Below the pieces are notes generated by a model. The model was not told where the DNA came from, did no database searches, and worked only from the letters and a program-made list of their open reading frames with translations. From Glandiceps talaboti (taxonomy: Eukaryota; Hemichordata; Enteropneusta; Spengelidae), in assembly GCF_964340395.1 (NCBI RefSeq), contig NC_135551.1, positions 23,057,003-23,121,002 on the forward strand: a DNA stretch of 64,000 bases. The letters are read 5' to 3'. The translations under genes and the position numbers were made by a program. Below are positions 13,085 to 26,200 of the stretch, in pieces (the first letter of the stretch is position 1; the number at the start of each line of letters is the position of its first letter).

Positions 13085-14040
13085 TGACCAGTAAGAGTGG
13101 TTTCAACGTTTCCGATATTTGAGATAATTTGATGAACTTTGGTGTCATCGGTATGTAGCTGCGGGTCTGGAGTACTTCACAACAGGGTGAGAAAGAAGCG
13201 AGACACTCTTGCACCTGTTCGCACAGATCGCACAAATACGAATTTCTTAATAAATCTTCACATATCATATTTAAGAAAATCTTACATTTGGGGAAATATG
13301 GTTCAAATGCTACCAATCGATAAATATTATAAGCGATTCGATGCGTCATAGGCTGGTGGAGGGCACTTTTACATGTCATAGACATGAATAATTTTCACCG
13401 ATGAGGGCGCTAGTGAATACCATTTCTCCGTGTTTTCCCCTGGTACGGTATACCCAATATGTGTCTGGAGGCGTGCGTGCTTTGGATGGAAGTACATGTT
13501 GTGGTTAAAACGTTCTAACAACACGCGAGAGTGAAAAATAAACAACTGAAAACAGCAAATGAAAATATACAATATGCTAGAACTGTTCGGGTAGATTTCT
13601 TACTTCTCACGAGTGTGCAATTCGAACTCTTTACCAGTCTAAGATATCAGATGCAAGGAAGAAAACAAACTCATGAATGGAGACATTATGTCACGATTAA
13701 ACATGTATACAATCGATGCTTTATTGCACAGTGTTGTTGCCTGTGGCTAGACACCATAGTAAAGAATACAGGTCAGAGTACTGTATACCGATCAAATCAG
13801 ATCCCTGGACATTTACCAACTATTGCAGACTTCATCTACTTCAACGAGAGAGTCAATTTATTCTGTCCCTACTGTTTGCATCATTGTAAGGAACGAACAC
13901 AACTTGAATACTAAAGTGAGGTTTATTCACCTTCGCTTGTTTTTTTTTCACCTGACTCCAGAATATAAAATGTATTAAGTGGCGTGGCCGTACTTTGAAG
14001 TAGTTACGGTTGTATGATCGACTTCAAGACGCCAGATTCG
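13085..14040. other. No supported gene; one unassigned 127-codon ORF
   Basis: A plus ORF at 13531-13914 (127 codons, cysteine-rich near 13732-13765) has no recognisable domain and no supporting splice pair. Treated as unsupported. Confidence 0.3.
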
Positions 14041-14042
14041 CC

Positions 14043-14640
14043 TAAGGGACTCGGAGCCTTCGTAATTACAAAGGGGAGGGCCGGGAAATCAAGCCCGGTC
14101 TGTGGCATAAAATGTGACGCTCTCCCTAGTCCGTTGTGCTAAAAAGTGACCCTCCCTCAATTTCCTTTCTCTAAAATATAAACAACCCCCCGCTCCCGGT
14201 AAAATAAATGCCAGAACTCCAAAAGACTAGATAAGCGCACAACGTACTGACAACATCTCAGGACTGTAGTCAACATCGCCACTCCACCACATACATTATC
14301 CTCAATATCTCGCCACACTGTTCCCCTTTTTTGTGAGACCCACTCCTCTCCTCACACCACAACTAACATTTGATTCACTGCATTTCACTGATATCTTATG
14401 GTATTACTTTACAACGGTGGCAGTGGTGGGACGTGGTGGCAGTAGGATTTGGAACCACTGGCAGTGATGGGACCACGCCAAAATCACAAAATAATACAAA
14501 GATAGATTTTTTTTTTAATGAGTCAAATCTCCCCTAATTTTCATGTTCTAAAATATGGCCCTACCCCGAGGACCGATTTGTAAAAAGTGACCCCCCCCCC
14601 CTAATTCCCCCGCCCCTTGCAATTACTGAAGGCCCCCTTA
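14043..14640. mobile_element. TIR element family D, copy 1
   Basis: The left end TAAGGGACTCGGAGCCTTCG then TAATTACAAAGGGGAGGG is matched in reverse complement by the right end CCCTTGCAATTACTGAAGG then CCCCCTTA. The interior shares long blocks (CACACCACAACTAACA..TTGATTCACTGCATTTCACT, GGCAGTGGTGGGA) with copies at 50.32 and 56.17 kb. The C-rich runs just inside the ends are characteristic. No coding capacity, so it is non-autonomous. Confidence 0.75.
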
Positions 14641-17390
14641 TTCCTCCTATTACCGAAATGGTCTGATGCAACAACAAAAATGATGTTTGATAGTGTGCCT
14701 GATGGTATTTCACGAAAACAGAGTCTCGTCCAGAATTGGGATATCACTCATTGCATGGCACCACACAAAATGTTGACTACTCCTCATATTACGTGCAGTA
14801 GGCTGTCATATGAGACACCAGACTAAAAGTGGATATCATAAAAGCAGCCAGCTAGCCCTTTCCCGAAACTTACTCAACATAAAATCCACCGAATCAACCC
14901 CAGGTTTTCGCATACTATATAGTGTTACCTTATTAGTGTATGTAGCCACAAGGATTACATAAGATCAATCTGTTGTTCTTGACGAACTTTTTTACAGCTC
15001 TGTTTATGGACCATCCAACCAACCCCACACGTGGAGGGTATATGCTCTGTCTGACAACTGTTCTTCACAAAATGAAGGACATGGCAGTGGTGTCCAAGTT
15101 GTATTCAAAATAATATTATTACAATAAGCTTATATATTATTCATTTATATATTATGTTCTTTTCAACTTAGTCTATTTTATCAAACATGTAGGCCTATGT
15201 ATTAATTATCTGATCAGATTGTACAAATATTACTTAGTATATAATTAATAATCTTCACATTTGTCAATTTTTCGATGCGTTCTTGCTGAGTATGATGTTC
15301 AATGACGTCGACTTGGGTACTAAGTTTATTCCATGCAAATGTCGTCTCGTTAGCTCAGTTTGTTTTGTCCTTCACTCTCACTATCATACCGGCTTTGGTA
15401 CACAGATAGTGTCTATCCTGTACGTTTAATATTCATAGTAAAGTACCGTTGTGAAATTTAAAATAATTTTTTTTAAAAATTAATGAGCAAATCAGGCCTG
15501 GACTGGGCCTTTACAAGAAGTCTAAAGACTATCTTCCAAGAACTATTATCCAGAGATAACAATCAGCAGATATTGAAATGTAAAACATAAGGGTGGGGGA
15601 GGAATGATAAATGATAGGTGTTACCTTTTCATTTCACTGTGTAAAATCCATTATAGCAAACCAGAGCAGATATTTCATCCACGACACTGCGAAATCCGGG
15701 TGCGAAATATCCTCTTGACGGTGCACTTTGGACGATGCAGTACGTAAAAGACGCTGTGGTTTACGACGATGTCTAAAATTATGCATCATTTAAACTAAGT
15801 CTTGTAATAGCTGGGCCATTTTTGTTGCTCATTTGTTAATGACATATGATGTTGTAGACCTACATATGGGATCCCAATTAGAGCGCCTCCAACGGCCACA
15901 AACAACTCTCTCATAAAACTTATATATTCGTTTACATCACATCCGTCTAACCAGATTTAAACTGAATGCCTTCCGGCCGTAAGGGTAATATTGCAATTGA
16001 GTTTTATCATACACATAATTATTGCTGGAATGCAACAATCTTGGTTATAGTAGGCTATTTTAGTACATGATATACCCCTGAATTGACAAAAAGGTGTGCC
16101 AAACTATAAAAAATCGGAAAGGACTTTGTGATATCAATCTCTGTATGTAGTGGGACAGGTGTAATGGCTTTTGAAATGAAATTAGTCAAACTTACAGGGA
16201 TACACGTACATTGACCCATGCATACAGAACAAATGTATGGATTGCTTATTGGTATCATGTAACATACTGAATTTTAGCTCTATATCTGTGATTTTTGAAG
16301 TCCCAGTGAAAGTTATTAGTTGTCGAAAAAGTTGTTCAAATGTCCGCTACCCAGTACCTATTCTCAGTACAGGAAAGTTTGATTCGACTTCACTCCTCCT
16401 TCGCGATCCCCTACATACCGGGATATGTACACTCGTTTCCACGGCAAATAACAAAAAACAAAATTCAAACCGTCGCAACATCGCTAGTACGCATCAGAAA
16501 GTTGACATACTTTATGGTAAGCACCTGGGGGGATAACTCCATCCATGGGTAACATTACGGGGAGGCTCCTCACAAACATTGAAACCCATGAAGTGTTGTG
16601 ATACCAACATTTATGCAAAAAGTATACCCTTTCTGATACCTAGTTGCACTTTAATTAGTAAAAGCATGATACCGTCTATACTTTTACACTATACAACTAG
16701 CTTACGTTAATACCCTTTATGTAACACTCTCAGTTCAAGGATTTCGCGATGCACGCCACAATGAGGTGAATTTCCATGGCTCTCAAGTTCGTTTGGTTTC
16801 TCGAAATATGAAAATCAGATCTGGACAGAAACTTATTGATATATATTTCGATATACGTACCTTCTAGTACAAGCAACCCGAATACTTTGAACGGTCTAGA
16901 ATAAAGCCAACCAATGTCGCAATTTTCCGACATTGGGAAAACAAATCACTGAGTACACTGCCCACCGTACCATTGCAACACATTAAGAACATTTACTTAT
17001 CTCATTTGCATTGTTGTGATAACATGTTAATACGACTAAACGAAATAAATGCATGCGTTCTGGCAGCAAACTCACCCTTCGTATCGAACGATTTACTTTA
17101 AAAAAAGAGAGAAGATTTTCAATTTTGACCGAAGAAAAGATCGTATGGATTTATCTTGGCAAATTCTCCAACAAGAATTTTCGGTAGAAAGCTGGTGATT
17201 TCATCCGGAAGTTGAAGCTGACCTGGTTTGCCGGTGACCGATGATCTTTTCATGCATGCTTTCAGAAATAGAAACGCGCGAGTATCGAACGAAGTAAAAC
17301 TAAAAGCAAGATTTTAAATTTTGAACAAGTGTGCTTCGCAATGCGGACAACGATTGTGATAGATTTTGTTTATTGTCAATGATTTCCCCC
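14641..17390. other. Gene-free stretch
   Basis: About 2.7 kb of AT-rich sequence with only short ORFs (up to 99 codons at 16237-16536, plus). No recognised domain. The region includes no long microsatellite and no clear inverted repeat. Confidence 0.45.
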
Positions 17391-17396
17391 AACATA

Positions 17397-17397
<1 letters not shown>

Positions 17398-17463
<66 letters not shown>
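17398..17463. repeat. (GAC)n-(AAC)n trinucleotide repeat
   Basis: About 12 GAC units followed by about 10 AAC units. The poly-D/poly-N and poly-V frames are artefacts. Confidence 0.97.
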
Positions 17464-17464
<1 letters not shown>

Positions 17465-17783
17465 ATATTTCGTTCTCAATATCGAGCTCGAGGTATCGTG
17501 CAATTTCTGAAAATCAACTGTCCTTTGCAGACCTTATTCATCAAATTTCATTTGAATTCATAATTTTTAAAAACCATCCTGATACCATACTTCATTCCAT
17601 GTCATTTTCAACTATTTATTAAAGTAGTGTATGTACTGAAAATTTGCTCGAAGATTTAAACAACACCCCCCCCCCCACACACACACACACACACAAAGTA
17701 ATGTGAAATAAAATAAAACGTGCGTTTTGAATATCGAGATCACATAGATATAATTTCTGTAAGTTATTTATCCACGTGCAACC

Positions 17784-17932
17784 TAGTCTATCAGCTAGCC
17801 CTCGGATGTTCTTCCGATAAAATACGACATACAGCCGAACAACGCTATCGAGGATGCAGGCCCTCACATGCGAACTTCGTTCGCTTATAGTTACAGCATC
17901 GAAAGAATGCCCGAACGTCTAGCAGCAAGACT
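17784..17932 (-). repeat. Dispersed repeat family C, copy 1
   Basis: The reverse complement of this segment matches 47,612-47,778 (blocks CTTGCTGCTAGACGTTCGGG, AAGCGAACGAAGTTCGCATG and ATCGGAAGAACATCCGAG). Both copies preserve a short frame [22 protein letters not shown]. Probably a fragment of an unclassified transposable element. Confidence 0.75.
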
Positions 17933-18184
17933 ACGTGCAACCCTGATACAGAACTATCAATGTGAACATATTGCGCTACAGAATATAAACAACTTTAGAT
18001 CGTCAATGTGATACGCTTGTAAAATACCTTCGGAACTCTGGGTAGATTTGGGTAGAATACAGAATACAAGGTGATGTCAGATGCTCTGGTCAGATGGGGG
18101 AATTGTAACAAATGAATCATCCTATCACTGAGCGAATCATAATCACGTCTCGCCCATTTCATCTATGTGGCATGCATCAATAAT

Positions 18185-18655
18185 TTGTACCAATCCAAAC
18201 TGTCAAATTGAAACGCGTCAGCGAGTCATCATATATGGTGTGTGTTTAAATTTGTAAAAAATGTTTCGAGCAACGGGAGGGATTATGTCATTGTTTGTAC
18301 AAATTAAACGTTTTCAATGATATTTTACCAGATCTATGTGATACTGCATATTTGTGGCATTCACGTGTCTCTCATAAAATTGCAATTTGGCTAACACTTT
18401 CCCTCGTCGACGAATTGAAAAGATAGCGTGTACAATGTCGTGTGACTTTTTAACGGTTTTCAAATTGCAACATTGTATATTGAGGCGGACACTCAAAAGA
18501 GGGGGCTGCGCATTTATAAATATTCATGCGTGACTTATTCGTCGACTTTTTTGCTATAAAACGTAATAAATTTTTACTTTTAGGCACAATATAAAATCTG
18601 ATGATTGTTTGTCATGAAATTTAAGTGAAAACAGAATATAGTTCACTGTAATTCA
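18185..18655. repeat. Diverged direct repeat F, left copy
   Basis: Matches 19,480-19,945 in the same orientation. Shared landmarks in order are ATTTGTACCAATC, TTTTAAATGATATTT-like, TGTCTC(A/T)(C/T)A, GCAACATTGTAT(A/G)TTG..GGCGGACA, GG(G/T)GG(C/T)TGCGCATTT and TTTTTCATGAAATT. No coding assignment. Confidence 0.7.
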
Positions 18656-19479
18656 TATTCAACAGTCTTTTCGGAGTTGAGACGTATGAATATAGGGTAA
18701 GCGACGGAGGTCACGTCGTGGTCACTACAAAACTTGCTACATGGCATGGACGAGATCTCGCTCTACACGAGGCCACGAGACTTATAACTAAACGTGCTTT
18801 TTGGTGTCAAAAATGTGCGGGGTCAAAAGTGTTTATATATACAGAGTAGTAACTACTCTGAAAGTGAAATAAAGTCATCACATGTTGCATTACAATTATA
18901 AAAGTACTACGTTAAAAAACCCCAACTTTTTGTTCTATTTGTATCATATCTAATTTGGTTGTCGTATATGCAAAGACGAGGTTCTGAAAGCAATATATAC
19001 TGTCTTAGTCTATTAAAACTAACATTTTGAGGTAAAAAAACAAACACACCAAGTGACCAACCAATGAACTTACCTTTACTTACCCAGAAAGTCTTCAACC
19101 AGCGAAAACGGAAGATACTACTCTACACTACTACTACTATTACTACCACTAGTTACACAATTTAACACAAATACTACTTATAACTACTCCTAAAACAAAA
19201 CTGGGTTGATTGTAAGTTATATTAGCGTATATCAATTTAACAGGTGTCGTACGATGAGATGTTCGGCGCGAAGTGAAGTATTTATAAAGGGCACTCGATC
19301 GAGTCGAGTTCATTCACTACTGGAATCTTAGCTTTGATTGATTGACAGACATCGTCTTCCTGAGACAATGTAACAACATATTATCCATTCACAGACATTG
19401 GTTTGTAGGTGAGGACATTATACGATTTAGTATCCAATCACAGCAGAATGTATGGCATTACCTTGTCCCGCCTATACGC

Positions 19480-19945
19480 GTTCGTCCAAATTTGTACCAA
19501 TCAAATTCAATTCTAAAGGTCAAATTAAAATGCATCGTCGATTTATGGCGGGGAGTCAGGGGAAATTATGCTGCCGTGTGTATAAATTAAAAGTTTTAAA
19601 TGATATTTGCCAAAGCATTCGCGATACTCCATATGCATAGCAGAAATGTGTCTCACACAAAATCGTAAATTTGACAACCACCCTCCCTTGTCAACAAATT
19701 AGACAAGTGTATTGGTGTGTAAAGCATCGTGAGATATTTTTAGACGGATTGATATCGCAACATTGTATGTTGTGGCGGACAATCGATGGAAATGAATGTC
19801 TCAGGGGGTTGCGCATTTGCAAAGTTTGAGTTGAGACTTTATCGTCGATGTTTTTTCATATAATTTATAAAACAGAACAAATGTTTAATTTCTGGCACTT
19901 TATACACAGTTGGAGTCGTTTTTCATGAAATTAATGTAAAAAATG
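19480..19945. repeat. Diverged direct repeat F, right copy
   Basis: Second copy of the segment at 18,185-18,655, about 1.3 kb downstream. Spacing between landmarks is largely kept but many substitutions have accumulated. Either an old segmental duplication or two insertions of one element. Confidence 0.7.
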
Positions 19946-19974
19946 GCAGTAAACATTGACTTTGTTTGTGACAC

Positions 19975-19975
<1 letters not shown>

Positions 19976-20024
<49 letters not shown>

Positions 20025-20029
20025 AGCTG

Positions 20030-20090
<61 letters not shown>

Positions 20091-20123
20091 TTCTGTCTGT
20101 CTGTCTGTCTGTCTCTCTGTCTA

Positions 20124-20198
<75 letters not shown>

Positions 20199-20209
20199 GC
20201 CTGCCTGCC

Positions 20210-20264
<55 letters not shown>

Positions 20265-20272
20265 TGTCTGTC
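19976..20272. repeat. (GT)n-(ATCT)n-(CTGT)n compound microsatellite
   Basis: GT dinucleotides, then two ATCT blocks separated by CTGT, ending in CTGT/CTGC units. Confidence 0.98.
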
Positions 20273-20579
20273 TGCACATAGTAAACTGTAACACAGAGCG
20301 CTACAGATATTAAAGAAGACTATTAAAGCTATAAACTTCAGAAAATTATTTTTACCAGGCTTATATCAAAACTTTAACTCGAAAAGCAACCAATACATTA
20401 TATTGCTAATGCTAGTGTAGATGCGTCCTCATGCGCATGGTATGGCGACTCCCTGCTGCTTTGATTGTAGCGCGCATGGCAGATAGATAATACATGTAAT
20501 AATTGACCTGACCTTATCGCATAAGTCCTGTGGTACTGGTAACCATAGAACTGTTGACGGCGTACGTACGGACGCTACT

Positions 20580-20646
20580 TCCATTGACATGAAGGACGTC
20601 GGCGAAGTAGGGCTGTTCAAGTGGCGAGGTTGTGTTATCGGTGAGT
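20580..20646 (+). other. Possible upstream exon end with consensus donor
   Basis: A frame beginning at the ATG at 20590 (MKDVGEVGLFKWRGCVI) runs into GTGAGTAC at 20641, a consensus 5' splice site. It could be an untranslated or uORF-bearing 5' exon of the ankyrin gene, whose next acceptor is at 23,093, but nothing in the sequence proves the connection. Confidence 0.2.
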
Positions 20647-21369
20647 ACTGACTGTCCATAGTGACGAAATAGTGGAAATATAATGTAGCGGTAACCCGAT
20701 CACAGTCCGATGTTGTGTGCAATACAATGTTTTGTTTCGAACACGGAACGACCACCATACCCGTACCCGTTCTGTCACTCAACAAGTACCTCGATTGTAC
20801 CAGATAATCACTGATTTCTGTCAGCCTTCTGCTTGTTCCAAGGCGTATCTCAAACTCACTTACACGCTGGTAAGGTTGGGTGGTATGTTGCCTTCATGAT
20901 TGCAGTAACTGTATGTATTTTATAGTTTGGGAAAATCGATTTTACGATTAACGTGAAGGAGGTTGTATTGTCAGTATGCCACATTCCCCTTAGGATCCAA
21001 GTTATCGCACCATTGTTGATCGGTTCATTCTAATTTCTAAACAGTCACTTACTTCAGTTAGGAGGTGGTATTTCGTACGTAATTATAAGTTTGTTGATTG
21101 CAAACCACTAACCATATGCAGATTCGTTGAATACTTGTTCACTTGAAATCACAAATATTATTAAAATACTGTATGCATAGCGGTAATGTCAGAATCGAGT
21201 CCCGACTTAAAATTAAAGGTCTCTAATTGCAAACAGGACTAGGACTGGTAATTAGTGGTAAAATATTTATTTAGGTCGTGTGGATTGGTTCGTAAACATT
21301 AGAATTGCACTTACTATGAGGAGCAACAGGTTGGAGGGCTTTAAAGCTCCAATGATGTACATGTGTGTA

Positions 21370-21462
21370 TGGGGGGGGGGGGTGACTGAGGGTGGGGTTA
21401 GGGTGTGAGGGGGAGTGTCGATCAAGACATAACGCCACCATTCATCATGTACATGGACATGT

Positions 21463-21511
<49 letters not shown>

Positions 21512-21512
21512 T
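21370..21512. repeat. G-run and (GT)n
   Basis: A G11 run at about 21372 and a (GT)n tract at about 21464-21510. Confidence 0.9.
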
Positions 21513-21985
21513 CAGGGTGGGGGTGGGGTGTGGTGAGGAGTGGGATGGCACAATTGGGAATGAGGAGATGGGTTGTTGGGTAGAGTATGGTGAGACTTGG
21601 TACATTGTAATAGTGTTCTTCACCTCAGTACTGTCTATGGCAGTGTGTTGACAGGGGACATACATTTATTTAGTGCAATGTTCCATTGGGTATTCAATGT
21701 CTGTCAACGCGAGTTAACAGGTTATTAGAATAACCTTCACGAACACAACCAAAAAAAAACATGTAGGCAATGTAATATGACTCTAAAGTAAAGAAATACA
21801 TGGATTGTTGTTATGTTAACTTTGATATCAACAGTTTTGTAACAAAATCACAGCAATTTTTAATCATTTTTAACTATGTAGCCCAGAGACTTGGTTATCT
21901 GGTTAGACAATAATGTGGTTCACCAGTCACTAAGCTTGTACATGTTTGTTGAACCAGCTAGGCAAATCTCTGGGGCTAATATCGC

Positions 21986-22050
21986 AAACACAAACACAAA
22001 CACAAACACAAACACAAACACAAACACAAACACAAACACAAACACAAACA
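21986..22050. repeat. (CAAACA)n hexanucleotide repeat
   Basis: About 10 units of CAAACA. It is not the animal telomere repeat TTAGGG. Confidence 0.95.
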
Positions 22051-22276
22051 CAGCAAAAGAAACATGTACAGGTATATGACATTTTGGTACACATTAGTTG
22101 AGTGGCAATCCGTGGCTTATAATCTTGGGTGAAGAGAGATCTTGAGATTTGAAGCCACAAATAACCTCTAAAATAGGTACATGTAAACAGTACTAGTATG
22201 TTTTTTGTTTATTTATTTATTATTATCACAAGTAGCAGTTTTACATTCTCTAAAGCAACACTTGAAATTATCCCAT

Positions 22277-22426
22277 ACATACAGTACATACATACAGTAC
22301 ATACATACATACATACATACATACATACATACATACATACATTCACATACATTCATACATACATACATACATACATACATACATACATACATACATACAT
22401 ACATACATACATACATACATACATTC
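22277..22426. repeat. (CATA)n microsatellite
   Basis: Tetranucleotide array with a few ATTC interruptions. Confidence 0.97.
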
Positions 22427-22798
22427 TCAAAACACTCTTCCCTAATCTCAAATTAATAAAACACTATTGTATTCATCATTGTTTTGTGATGTCATGTGAG
22501 GTTTTTCAATCTACATATGAAAATTATTGAAAACATTACAGATGTTTTGGCAACAGACAGTACTATGGCTCAATGATCAATGTACATCTCCCAGCAACTT
22601 GATTATTAAGGCATAGTTACTGAATGTAATGATATCATGTAGACATGTAATATATTTATCTAGTTGCTATGAAGTGTATGTATGTCTGTAGTCAAGTATA
22701 ATCTACTTCATGTTTCTGTTGTATTTTTTCTTGTAATATTTGTTCTTAGACTTGATGGATTGGCTGTATCACTCAGCCATGTTTTGCTTGCAGAAAGA

Positions 22799-22836
<38 letters not shown>

Positions 22837-23093
22837 GTTTGTATGTATGTGTGTGGAGGGGAGCTGGAGGGAATATATGCATATATAATTTTCACGGACC
22901 ATCAGGAATTCATAACATAGACTATATATATATATATATATTAGTACTTAGCTATTCAATCATAAACAATACAGGCAGCAGATGATAATTTTTTTCTATT
23001 GTTTGTATTCTCCTAACCAATCATGGTGAAAATTTGAAAAGGCAATAACTCATGTCTGATGTGATATAACTTTATGTGACTTTTTTCTTTCAG

Positions 23094-23258
23094 TGAAAAT
23101 CATGTCTTTGGTGGTAGAGAGTATACTCAGAGTTCAACATTTGGTTTGAAATATCAGGTACAAGAAACCTGACAACTAGCAGTAGATATCAGAAGTGGAA
23201 TAGAAACTATACAAGTCAGAATAAATAACAAAAAGCAGATGAGGTTTATCTCATCATG
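23094..23258 (+). other. 5' UTR exon of the ankyrin-death-domain gene
   Basis: A strong acceptor (TTTTTTCTTTCAG, ending at 23093) and a donor immediately after the start codon (ATG|GTAAGA at 23259) define a 165-base exon. It contains an upstream ATG (23102) with a 15-codon reading frame ending in TGA, which could lower translation of the main frame. The upstream exon and promoter were not identified. Confidence 0.6.
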
Positions 23259-26200
23259 GTAAGAATTCACTTTTTTGACACTCTGTTTTATTTATGTTTT
23301 CACGGTACACAGATACAATTCCATTTTTACAGTACATGTACCTGTGATTTAATAGCACTGTGTGCTGGTTTGCAATTGTGAAAATCTTGTGATAGCCATT
23401 GCACTAGTGAAAATAATTGTTTGAGGTTGCTAATCAACTGTTCAGTGTTTGTGATTTGGTTGCTGGGGATTGCAAAGTAATTGTTCCAGCTTTCAAAAAG
23501 TAGTTAATGTTTGCGAATGTATTGTCTACTAATAACTGTAATCCTTGGATTACACTTTTTTATGTTGTCATGTATCTCAAAAAAAAGTACAGTTTAGTAA
23601 AACAAAACAATACTTGCAAATTGTATTATTATATAGCGGAACGGGATAAAAAACAATTAGACAAATATTACAAGACCTCTTTGTTTTCAATCGCAAAATT
23701 CCCACAAGATGTGTTATTTCATGTTTTGTTTCATAAGGTAAGTTATTGCAATCATAACATGAGAATTACCTTGCTAGCAAATTGCACACAAATTTGAGAA
23801 TCTGCACAAAAATTGCAGCAAGTTGTACAGGTTTTATGAAATGGTAGACTAGTGTACTTCATTTGTGTATTTATTATTATGATGAGTAGGTCTGTAAATT
23901 CTCTGTGTCTGTCTGTGTTCCCCTGGCCCTTGCTCCTTCCAAAGGTACACCTATTACATTTATGTTCAAATGTATAGGGATAGTACTTCTCTCTGTGTGT
24001 TGCTGGGGATCGAAAAAATCTTATCAAAACACTGAAGTGATTTATCAGAATAATGATATCAAGTCTAGAATAACAAATCACCTTACTACACACCTTTGGT
24101 AGATTACAATGTTTGTTTTATTCATTTCAAATTACTGATAGTTCCAGTCCTAACAATGTGTCTATGAATTCCAATTTACTTTGAGGATCAAAGTTTGGGT
24201 TACAGTGATTGTTAGAAATGTGTTGCCAATTGGTGATAACTAGATTTTGTTGTAGTGTATTGCCAGTCTATCTTAAAATTGTCACGTTTTTTGAAGTTGA
24301 ATCCCGAATATTTGGTGATGTCGCGTCAGTTTTGTTTACTATGGGCTAATGTCATGTTCTTGCTTTAACCATGGAGGTATAAATCTCCCCTTATACCTCC
24401 ATGCTTACAGTATTTAAAAGAAATGGTAACCTGAACGTGTCCTTATTATTATCAAATGGCAACATGTTTCTTGCAGTTCCTGTAAAATTTTTATTTTGCT
24501 CAACTGAACTTTGTAATCACCAAAACAGGAACACAATTTTTGTAGTTACTGTAAATATCTTTCTAAACTTTGAATGGTTTACTCATACCAATAGTAGTGC
24601 ATTAATTCTACACAGTTAAATTTAGAATTTATAAAATTATCTTTCTTAATGTTATAATTTCCTTACAGTCTGTCATCAATGAGAGATTACTGGCTTCTGC
24701 TTCTGAGGGAAAACTACATGTTGTTTCTCGACTATTGAAAAGTGGACGATGTGCAATCAACTATGTCAGTGAAAATGTAAGAAAAGCTGACATTGTGGTA
24801 TAGTTTACTACAGTGCTCACTGTTTGCTTTGTCAAATTACTGCCATTGTTCAAAAAAAGCATTGTCTGAAATATTTAGCTAAACAACATTACATCTACTT
24901 AGTACCTGAGTCTGTATTTATAGAACAATACTCTGTATTGTTTGGTTTGTTTGTACTCTTTGATGCCAATATCTTGGGTATTCATTTGTGATTAGTCTAA
25001 GAATGGGGGTTTGTTCCTTTGTCCAAAATCAACAGGTTCCCTTCTAATATGCAATAAAGTTGTTTGTTTAGAGTTGATGTGATAGAATTGAAGTATTCCT
25101 GTGAGTCTGCATGCACCACAGAGAAAATGAGAAGGAACAAATTTGATTGCTTCAGAGGTATAAGCTAGGAATGGGACACACTGAAATGAAGAAAGTTTCC
25201 ATTGTTTCCCCTTGAATTCTCTTGTGAATTGACCGAAAAATTGAAAATGAATACCCATTTGTCATCCACATGATCAGTGAATTCTGAAGAACAAATTTCA
25301 GTTTAAAAGGAATGTCATGCCATATCTATTGTGATGATTGTTCTGATATTAGGCCTTCAAGTTGTTTGCCATTATCATTCAAATGTGCTCCTAATCCTGT
25401 AAGATGCTTTAGGTATGTTATATATAGGACTTAAAAGTTTAAATGCACTGTCCCAGTAACCCATGGCTGAGCTGAACAGATGGTTTTAGAAAGACCTTTT
25501 CATCTGGGTTGATAGAATTTTCTGCATATATAATATTTTCAGCTCAGTACTTTTTCAAAATTATGTTTACAGTTGTAAATAGCAAGATTGTTGTGGGTTT
25601 TTTTTTTCAAAACAATTGAATTTGTTTTTGTACAACCCACTGTCTGATCATGTATTGGACATGAAGTGACTTTGTAATGTGTAGCACTAGTGGTATTCCA
25701 CTTATCTCTCGTATCACATTTGTGACTAGAATTGCCAAGAGCTGATAATACTATTTGAAAATCTCGTCACATAATTTCACAATCAGGTTGTTGGTCAGTG
25801 AAATGTCACATATCATCATCCAAATGGAGTCAATATAACGTTATCTCCATAAGCGATTTAAGCCATATTATTTTGTGTATATATTTTACAGGATCTATGT
25901 ACACCACTCTTGAAAGCTTCAGCCCATGGTCATGTCAAAGTGGTGTCTGTTCTACTAGAATGTGGTGCTAATCCCAATCTATCAGACAAGGTAATTTACC
26001 TACTTAATATCAGATCAAGGAGGTCCAGCTTGATTCCTTGTATACCAGTGTTACCACATCTACTGTGCTTGTCTGTAGTTATGTTCCTCTTTTATACTAC
26101 CATTGACGGGCTAGCATGCAGAACTTGTAAGAAAAATGGAAAGTAACTAGATGAATTGTATTTGATAAAACTTGGCATAGCATACTGGCAGTGCGAGACA

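Noticed and set aside
13531-13914. 127-codon ORF as a gene
   Set aside because: No recognisable domain, no splice-site support and codon composition like the surrounding non-coding sequence. Mentioned only as unassigned.
20429-20785. 118-codon minus-strand ORF
   Set aside because: No family recognised. The plus strand of the same segment has a better (still weak) case as a 5' exon.
21986-22050. Interstitial telomere repeat
   Set aside because: The unit is CAAACA, not TTAGGG/CCCTAA.
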